Positions 35,570 through 44,800 of a stretch of DNA of 54,132 nt are shown here, piece after piece (the stretch's first letter is position 1; each line of letters opens with the position of its first letter). The stretch is from CAZJCK01 sp964544635. Its GTDB lineage: Bacteria; Zixibacteria; MSB-5A5; GN15; FEB-12. Both the position numbers and the translations under genes were made by a program. Where the stretch lies: assembly GCA_964544635.1 (NCBI GenBank), contig CAZJCK010000015.1:1-54132 (forward strand), read 5' to 3'. The notes below the pieces were generated by a model. The model ran no database searches. It was not told where the DNA came from and saw only the letters and a list, made by a program, of their open reading frames with translations.

Positions 35570-35598
35570 TTGACAGAATCCAACCTCGACTATATACT
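35570..35598 (+). promoter_or_regulatory. Strong sigma70-type promoter of the giant surface protein gene
   Basis: TTGACA (35570-35575), a 17-base spacer and TATACT (35593-35598) match the consensus at eleven of twelve positions, the best promoter in the window. Transcription would start near 35605, giving an untranslated leader of about 270 bases. The bases before it (35394-35569) hold no gene; I see only A/T-rich stretches and no terminator for the preceding operon. Confidence 0.75.
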
Positions 35599-35604
35599 GG
35601 AGGC

Positions 35605-35873
35605 ACGGTACGAGAGCACTTAGGAAGTGTTGCGGGTCGTATTACTTCAATCAGTCTCGCTTCGCTTAACGATTGCAAAAAGACAATAAGTGACGAAGGT
35701 AATTTGCGGAGAGGCGTATGGAGCATCGATATCGCTTCTTGATTCATTTACAGTCTCCATCTTTATGAGTAACTGACAAGGCCGCTGACGTCGGATGCGG
35801 CGGAGTCTGTCCTCTCCTTTATTTGTTCGTATCAAACTGAATATTACATGACCCGACGGTTGGGAGTGACGTT
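35605..35873 (+). promoter_or_regulatory. Structured leader of the giant surface protein gene
   Basis: Right after the predicted transcription start comes a two-tier hairpin: outer stem TACGA/TCGTA (35609-35613 with 35637-35641) and inner stem CACTT/AAGTG (35617-35621 with 35625-35629) around AGG. A short upstream reading frame follows at 35718-35768. Then a second hairpin GCCGC/GCGGC (35781-35785 with 35797-35801) stands before CTCTCCTTTATTTGTT, which could act as a weak terminator. GGGAG (35862-35866) is the ribosome site for the giant gene. The arrangement resembles an attenuation leader, but it matches no riboswitch class I know. Confidence 0.45.
35718..35768 (+). CDS. Possible 16-residue leader peptide
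   Basis: ATG 35718 has GGAG six bases upstream (35708-35711) and opens a 16-codon frame encoding MEHRYRFLIHLQSPSL, ending in TGA. It lies wholly within the long leader of the giant gene and just before the GCCGC/GCGGC hairpin. Ribosome position on it could affect the downstream structure. No run of one amino acid is present, so the classical amino-acid attenuation code is not evident. It may equally be a chance frame. Confidence 0.3.
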   Translation: MEHRYRFLIHLQSPSL

Positions 35874-38800
35874 GTGGAAGAAGCACAAGGGTTGTTTCGC
35901 CGATGTAGCGCGGTGATTCTCTGGACGCTGGCTCTACTGTTCTGTCTTATTTTTGTCTCAGGTTCATCTCACGCAGCTCAGGTATCAACATCATACGTAA
36001 GCACTGATACTTCGGACTACGCGCCGTTTGACACAGTTTGGATCAGCGCCACCGGGTTTTGGGCGAATGAGACCGTCACGGTGCAGGTGACGCACCACGA
36101 CGGCTACCCCGAAGGGGGAGAAGGACACGACCCCTGGAACGTGAACGCCGACAATCTCGGCGAGTTCGTTACTTACTGGGTGGTGCCGCCGGATGACCAG
36201 GTTGACGAGACTCTGCTGGTGACCTGTACCGGTCAGGAGTCGGGCATCGTCGCCACCACGCTGTTTACCGACGCCAACAGCATTCTTGAGTTCACGACCA
36301 ATATTCCCGACACTCTTACCGGTGGTACAACCTTCCAGATCTGTGCCAACCTCTCGGAGAACTGTGGCGGCGGCAATACCGCTCCCCTTGCCGGCCGCGA
36401 AATCCTGTTCTTCTTCACCAGCGGAAACTGCGGGGTCAACGTCGGCCAGAACGCCGACGATACGGTGATAACCGATGCCAATGGCAACGCCTGCGCGACC
36501 GTTACACTCCCAATGACCGCAGGTGACTTTGGTGTCCGCGTCAAATTCCGCGGTGAGGACAAACCAAAATCATGGGAGCCGCCGAACTCGGCGTGCGACC
36601 CCACCCGTCGCACCAAGCTGTCGGCGTCCAATGAGTGCCGGACATTCTATGTCGACCCGAACTACGGTACGCCGCCGATAGTCGATCTCGGTCCCGATAC
36701 CGTCATCACCCAGTGCACTCCGGAAGAGATTTGTCTTGATGTCGATATCATCGATAACGAGTGCGACGTCGACACCGTCTATACCAACTTCGGTGATTAC
36801 CTCGGCACCATGTCGAGTTACGACCAGGTGTCGTGGATCAACGCGCTTGGCGGTACGGTCACGCAGATCGGCGGCGGCGCTCCGGGCAGTATCCTGAGTT
36901 CGGCCTCCGATTTCGTCGCACCGGTCAACAGCCAGTCGGGTGTGAGTGTGACCCTGCCGAACTTCGTGTTTGGCGCCACGGTCGACGATCCCGGGTCATT
37001 CCCGACCGGTCTGACACCGGGCAATTCGGCCACGCACCTGCTCGGGTCGCCGACCGACCTGACCTTCACCAAACCCGGTCCGGGGGGACCGGACGGCGGT
37101 GATGGCGATGGCTCTATTGACTTTGCAACCGGTAACTATGCCACCATCGGCTTCGGTCAGGATATCCGTACCTGCAACGGTTCCAACTCCGACTTTATCG
37201 TGTTTACCAATTCCGACGGTGGGGGCACCGGTCAGCTGCAGTTCTTGAACGACGGGCTGGTGGTGCACACTGATACCAATTACATTCCGGCGCACTCGGC
37301 CGGTTCCGGTATCGGCAGCCTGAATCTCGATCTTCCTGATAACATCGTATTCGATGCTATTGAATTGACTGCGCTGAGCGGCCGTCTCGAGGTTGATGGA
37401 TTCGCTGCCCGCATAACGCCCTCGCCCAGCACACAGGACCTCTGTTTTACTCCCGACACCAGCGGTGTTTACACTATCGAAGTTACTGCTGAAGACGCCA
37501 GCGGTATGGTCGGCAGTGATGTTGTACTGGTGACAGTCAACCTCAACCAGGCGCCGGTTGCCGATGCCGGTCCGGATCAGACTATTATCAAATGCGACGC
37601 CGATCCGATCTGCCTCCCGGTGGCCTGCACCGATGCCGACAACAACCTGGCCTCCAGCCAGTTGCTGAGCGGCCCGGGCAGTCTGTCGAACGGTGAGATC
37701 TGCTTCAACCCGACATCCGACGGTACTTACGAGTTCATTATCCGCTGTGTCGATTCGTGCGGTCTGTCCGATCGCGACACGGTTGCCATTACGGTCTTCC
37801 TCAACGAGGCGCCGGTGGCGGTTGATCCCGATACAGTCAGCCTCTTCCTCTGCGCCCCGGTCGAACAGTGCTACACCTTCAGCGCGACTGATGGTGACGG
37901 CGACGATCTGACCTGGACGAAAATCGCCGGCGTTGGCGCTGTGGATCAATATGGCGAGTTCTGCTTCACGCCGACCACTTCCGGCACTTATGGTGTCTCC
38001 GTAGCGGTAACCGATTCGTGTGGCGCCGCTGATACCGTCTCGATCGTCTACGACATCACCATTAATAGCGCCCCGACGGCGCTCGATCCGTCCAGCCCGA
38101 TTGCCCTCTTCCAGTGTGCCCCGGCAGAAGTCTGCTACCAGTTTGTAGCAACCGATCCCAACGGCGGCAGCCTGACCTGGACAAAGCTGACGGGTAGCGG
38201 CAGTGTTTCCTCTTCCGGCCTGTGGTGCTTTACGCCGACCGGCAGCGGCACGTACGCGGCTACCGTGGTCGCAACCGATTCCTGCGGCCGTGCCGATACC
38301 ACCGACCTGGCCTACGACGTAACTGTCAACAACACCCCGACCATCGCCCTGGGTAACGATATCACGGTGCAACTGTGCGCCGGTGAAGAGCTCTGTCTTG
38401 ACTATACGGTCAACGACGCGCAGGGCCTGAATAAACTTACCGAGGTGATGGAGGCCGGCTTCGGTGGTATTGACACCGCCGCCAATCAAATCTGTTTCAC
38501 ACCGACCGGGAGCGGCGACTACGAGTTTATCGTCAGTGTCACCGATTCCTGCGGCGCCACTGCCGCCGATACTCAGACCGTGACGGTGGAGATCGGCGAT
38601 GTTGCCGCGATTACCTGCCCGACCGAACCGGTCGATGTCTCGCTGTGTAATCCGGAAGAAGTGTGTTACATGCTCGGTATCAGCCCGAGCGGTGCGACCG
38701 TGACAACGTCGTTCGGCACCTACAGCGGCGGCGAGTTGTGTTTCGATGCCGATACATCGGGTACGTACCTGATCGAAGTCATCGCCGATGCGGCCTGTGG

Positions 38801-41800
38801 CGCCGATACCTGCCAGCTGACGTTCAATGTCGAAATCGGTTCGGCGGCGCAGATCGCCTGCCCGACACCGCAGTCGCTGTTCATCTGTGAGGCTGACAAT
38901 GTCTGCGTGCCGCTCGGTGTCATGGGCGCCGGCGCCACGGTGACGGTCAGTCCGATCGGCTCCTACTCAGCCGGCAATGTCTGCTTCCCGGCCGACACCA
39001 GCGGCCATTATGAAATTACCGTGATCGCCGCCACCGATTGCGGCAGCGATACCTGCGTGGTGGTTGCCGACATTACAATTAACGACGCCCCGGTCGCATC
39101 CGCCCCGGCCAGCCCGGCCGATACGTTTGTTTGCGACCCCGGCCCGGTCTGCTACCAGTTTGGCGCGACCGATGCCAACGGCGGCACGCTGACCTTCAGC
39201 AAGATCAGCGGCAACGGCGCTGTCGATGCATCGGGTGAATGGTGCTTCAATGCCACCGGCGGCGGCAGTTACAGTGTTACGGCGCGCGTGGTCGATGACT
39301 GCGGCGCGGCCGATACGGTCAGCCTGACGGTCAACGTCGGCCTGAATCAGCCGCCGGTGGTTTCGGCTGACGATGCGACCCTGTTCATGTGTATCGTCGG
39401 TCAGACCTGCCTGCCGATTACGCTGAACGATCCGGACGGTAACCTGGCGAGTTATTCGGTCGAGTGCGGTACCGGCACAATCGACACCGCCGACCAGAAA
39501 CTGTGCTTCACGCCTGATACCGCTGGTGTTTATAAGTTCTGTCTCGTTGCCACCGACGAATGTGGCGAGACTGTTCGCGACACGGTACGCGTGACGGTTG
39601 ATGTGAACGACGCCCCGGTGGTTGACCTGGGTAACGATACGACGGTCTTCGGCTGCGACCTGAGCCCGGTCTGCCTGCCGGTGAGTGTCACCGATGCCGA
39701 CAACAACATAGTCAGCATCAATCTCCTGTCCGGCCCCGGCAGCTACGCCAACGGTGAGATTTGTTTCACGCCGACCGGCAACGAAAGCCATACCTTTATA
39801 CTGGAAGCGACCGACGACTGCGGGCAGGTTGTTGCTGATACTATCGACCTCGACTTCATCCTGAACAGCGGCCCGGTGGCTGATGCCGGCGCCGACGCTA
39901 CCATGGCGCTGTGTACGTCCCAGGAAATATGCCTGCCGGTATCGTGCACCGATATTGACGGCAACCTGGCATCGTGCCTGCTCTTGAGCGGTCCCGGCGC
40001 CTACAACGGTTCGGAGATCTGTTTCACGCCGACCGCCGCCGGAACGTATGAATTCATAATTGAAGCGACCGATGATTGCGGCGAGACCGATCGCGATACG
40101 GTAGTGATCGATGTCACCATCAATTCCGGCCCGGTCTGCACGGTACCGAATGATACGTCGATCTTCCAGTGCACCCCGACTGAGGTCTGCCTGCCGGCCT
40201 TCGGCACCGATGCCGACGGCAACCTGCAAAGCTGCAACATTGTGAGCGGTCCCGGTTCGCTGGTCAACGGCGAATGGTGCTACACACCGGTCGGCCACCA
40301 GATCGTCACGGTGGTCATGGAGTGTGTCGACGACTGCGGCGTGACCTGCCAGAGCAGCTTCACGGTTGAGTTCAATGTCAACGGCACCCCGTCGCTTGCC
40401 TTCGGCAACGACACCACGTTGAACCTGTGCGCCTCGCAGCAGATTTGTGTTCCGTACTCGGTCGACGATCCCGATCTGCCGAATCCGATGACGATCACGC
40501 AGATAAGCGGGCCCGGCATTCTCGATACGGCCAACTCCCGCATCTGCTTCACGCCGACCGCCAGTGGCACATACACCTTTGTCGCCCGTGTCGAGGACGG
40601 TTGCGGCCTGTTCGATCAGGATACGATCAACGTCACGGTCAACCTCAATGCCCTGCCGGTCGCTGATGCCGGTCCCGACCAGACAGTGTACATCTGCACC
40701 CCTGGTGAACAGATCTGCTGGCCGGCTTCGTGCACCGATCCGAGTGGTAACCTGACCGGTTGTTCATTTACCGGACCCGGCACCTATGACGGTACCGAAA
40801 TCTGCTTCACGCCGACCGCCGATGGTACGTATGAGTTCATCGTCGAAGCCAGCGATGCCTGCGGCGAAGTGGTGGCCGATACAGCGTACATAACGGTTGA
40901 GATCAACCAGGCGCCGGTCGTCACGCTGCCGGCCGACAGCGCGTTGGCGCTGTGCGGTGCACAGGAAGTCTGCTTTGACTATACGGTTGGCGACGGCAAC
41001 ACCGGCGATCTGCTTGTCGAGAGCATGGTCTCAGGTTTCGGCAGCATCGACACCGCCACCAACCAGGTGTGCTTCACGCCGACCAGCTCCGGTAGTTACG
41101 AGTTCGTGCTCAGTGTGACCGATTCATGCGGTGCGACCGATACCGATACGATCGTCATCGACGTCGACTTCGGCGATGTAGCCTCGGTTACCTGCCCGGC
41201 GCCGTTGGATGAATTCCTCTGCTCAGCCGACTCGATTGTGGTACCGGTAACGGTTTCACCGAGTGGTGCGACTGTCAGCGTATCGTACGGCATCTTTGAT
41301 GCCGGCACCGTACGTTTCCTGGCCGATACCGCCGGGACGTATACGATCGACGTTATCGCATCGGGCGCTTGCGGCGACGACACCTGCCAGGTGGTAGTGA
41401 CGGTCGACTTCAACGCGCCGCCGGTGGCCAGCGCGGGCGCCGATCAGTCGGTGTTCCAGTGCGCCCCGGCGCCGATCTGCCTGCCGGCCTCGAGCAGCGA
41501 TCCCGACGGTAACCTGTCGACCACCCAGCTCGTTTCCGGTCCCGGCAGTTACAACGGTTCGGAAATCTGTTTTACCCCGGCTGGCGCCGGTACCTTCGAG
41601 TTCGTGCTTGAAGCCACCGACGCCTGCGGCGCCACCGACCGCGATACGGTCGAGGTTACCGTGACTATCAACAGCGCGCCGCTGCTTACGGCGCAGAACG
41701 ACACCACCCTGCAGCTGTGCGGACCACAGGAGATCTGCGTAAGCTACACGGCATCGGATCTCGACCACAATGCTGCCGAGTCGATGCAGTCCGGTTACGG

Positions 41801-44800
41801 CACTCTCGACACGTCGGCCAACGAGGCCTGCTTCACCCCGACCGGTCCCGGTACGTACCAGTTCGTCTTCCAGGCTGTCGACGATTGTGGTGAGCGCGCT
41901 GCTGACACGGTAGTCGTGACAGTTGAGTATGGCGAGATGGCAAGCATCGACAATTGCCCGACCGGCCCGATTGCGGTGTCGCTGTGCACGGTCGATACGG
42001 TTTGTTACATGCTCGACGTACAGCCGGCCTCGGCGACAGTGACGCCGTCATTCGGCAGCTACGCCAACGGGGAGCTGTGCTTCGTCGCCGACACCTCGGG
42101 TATCTACGAAATCGAAGTAATTGCTGAGGAGGCGTGCGGCAGCGATACCTGCGTCGTACGATTTAATGTCAGCATCGGCAGCGCCGCCGAGCTGGCCTGT
42201 CCGGCGCCACAGACGCGGGAGATCTGCGGACCGGGTTCGGTCTGTATCCCGATCAGTGCCATGGGCACCGGCGTGACCTACACCGTTTCACCGATCGGCA
42301 GCTACTCCGGCGGCAACCTGTGCTTCCCGGCCGATACCTCCGGCAACTACCAGATCGAAGTGATCGCCAGCTCACCGTGCGGCGACGACACCTGTCTCGT
42401 TGAGGTCGATGTGACTATCAACTCGGCGCCGGTCGCGACCGATCCGAGCAGCCCGATCGATCAGTTCCTGTGCGCCACCAGCCACATTTGCTACCAGTTT
42501 GCGGCCACCGATGTCGAAAACGATGATCTGACCTGGAGCCGTATCAGTGGCGACGGTTCGGTTTCGGACAGCGGTGAATGGTGCTTTAATGCTACCGCCA
42601 CCGGCAGCTACTCAGTAACCGCGGCCGTCACCGACGATTGCGGCGGCGCCGACACGGTCACGCTGACATACAACGTGACGATCAACAGCAGGCCGGTGGT
42701 CGATGCCGGCAGCGATCAGAACGTGTCGATCTGCTCCGGTGACAGCTACTGCTTCACTTACAGCGTGACCGATGCCGATGCCCACGAGGTGACCGAGCAG
42801 CTGCTCGTTGGTCCCGGTACGATTGACACCGTGAACAACGAGGTCTGTTTCACGCCGGCCGTTCCCGGAGCTTATGAGTTTGTCGTCAAAGCGATTGATG
42901 ACTGCAACAAAACCGACGTCGATACGGTCATCATCACCGTCGACTTCGACCAGACCGTTGCCCTCAACTGCCCGAGCGATACAGCGGTTGCCCTGTGCGC
43001 CCCCGGCCAGATCTGCCGTCCGCTGACAACCACGCCGAGCGGCTTCTCGATTGCAGTCACGCCGATCGGCAGTGTGAGCAACGGCCAGTTCTGCTTCACC
43101 GCCGATACCTCCGGCACCTATGTGTTCGAAGCGATCGCCACCTCCGGTTGCAATGCCGACACCTGCCAGTTTACGGTTGACGTGACAGTCAACGGCGCAC
43201 CGGTTGCGGTCGATCCGACGACCCCGATCGACACCGCCATTTGTGCCGCCGGTCAGGTCTGCTACCAGTTTACGGCGAGCGATCCGGAAACCGATCCGCT
43301 GACCTGGACACGCCTGAGCGGCGCCGGTACCGTATCATCGAGTGGTGAGTGGTGTTTCAACGCCTCCGCCGACGGTCAGTATTGTGTGACCGCACAGGTG
43401 AGCGACGGTTGCGGCGCTGCTGATACGGTCACGCTGTGCTACAACATTGATGTCAACGCCGCACCGGTGGCCGGCCTGCCGAACGACGGTACGGTCTTCC
43501 AGTGCGACACTGAAGAGATCTGCCTGAACTACACGGCAACCGATTCCGACAACAACGTTACGAGCGAACTGTTACTGACCGGTGTCGGTACCATCGATAC
43601 GGTCGCCAACAGCATCTGCTTCACGCCTGACACTGTCGGAGTGTACACGTTTGTACTCGAAGTCACCGATGCCTGTGGCGCGACCGACCGTGACACCGTC
43701 CGTACCACCATCGAACTGAATAACCCGCCGACAGTCGCGGCGGCATTCGGAGCCAGTCTCTTCCGTTGCGATTCATCGGAAATCTGCCTGCCGGTAACGT
43801 GCAGCGATCCCGACAACAATCTCGACAGTTGCTGGGTGGTCGGCGGTCTCGCCGATTACAACTTCGGCGAAATCTGCTTCGTACCGGATACCGCCGGAAC
43901 GTACGAGTTTATTATCGCCGCCATCGATCAGTGTGGCGAGACGGCATATGACACGGCGACAGTCACGATCGATCTGAACGACCCGCCCGTCTGCAACCTG
44001 CCGGGCGACGCCGTCATTACCCAGTGCGCTCCGACCCAGATCAGCCTGCCGGTTGGCGCGACTGATGACGACGGTAATCTCAATTCGTGCGAAATCGTAT
44101 CCGGTCCCGGCTCGCTCATCGGTGGTAACTGGGTGTTCACGCCAACGACCGATGCCGACTTCTGGGTTAAAATACTGTGTATCGACGATTGCGGCGCGGT
44201 TTGCCAGGATTCGTTCCATGTCGACATCGACCTGAACAGCGCGCCGGTGGCCGATGCCGGCCCGAACGAAACGCTGTTCCTGTGCCAGCTCGGACAACAG
44301 ATCTGTGTTGATATCGGCTTCAGCGACGCAGAAAACAACATCATCGAAACGGCCGTCCATTCACCGACCGGCGCCAGTATTACCGGCAACCAGGTCTGCT
44401 TCAGCCCGACTACCGAGGGAGTCTATGAAGTGGTTATCCGCGCCACCGATTCGTGCGGCGCGACCGACTACGATACCTCGCTGGTCACGGTCGACTTCAA
44501 CGATGCGCCCACCCTGAACCTGCCGACCGACCCGGTGGTCTACCTCGACGATGCCGGCCAGGTGTGCGTGCTGATAGACGCTGATGACGATGACGGTAAT
44601 TTGTCGAACGTGGCGGCCATCGCGCTGCCAGGGGCACCGTCGCCGGTTACCCCGACCATGATCGGTGATCAGCTGTGTTTCGATGCCGGCGGTTCCGGTG
44701 AGTATTGCTTCGAGGTGACGGCGACCGACGGTTGCGGCGCCACTGATGTCGATACGATGTGTGTCGAGGTGCAGATAGATGAGTGCATCCATGTCCGCAT

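Larger units (their letters stand above)
37548..44780 (+). repeat. Tandem array of 28 ~258-base units (domains R2-R29)
   Basis: The array encodes 28 consecutive domains in one frame, 2411 residues, averaging 86 residues each. Boundaries fall at the NxAPV-type linker (for example QAPVADAGPDQ, SAPVATDPSS). Recurring blocks are SGPGSYNGSEICFTPT, GTYEFIIEATD and DCGETDRDTV. Unit length varies from about 80 (the CP...DTC class) to 93 (R29). Divergence is high at protein level, so the array is old, except for the duplicated four-unit block. Confidence 0.93.

Noticed and set aside
35718..35768. Classical amino-acid attenuation by the leader peptide
   Set aside because: The peptide has no run of a single amino acid, so a tRNA-charging mechanism is not supported; I keep it only as a possible leader frame.
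36996..38489. Long open frame of ~497 codons antisense to the giant gene
   Set aside because: It lies entirely opposite the repeat array. The Asp/Thr/Gly-rich codons of the plus strand leave the opposite frame open; there is no ribosome site, domain or independent context. The same applies to 38967-40298 and 45105-46232.
37548..44780. CRISPR-like periodicity
   Set aside because: The ~258-base periodicity is a diverged protein-coding array in one frame, with no short identical repeats or unique spacers.
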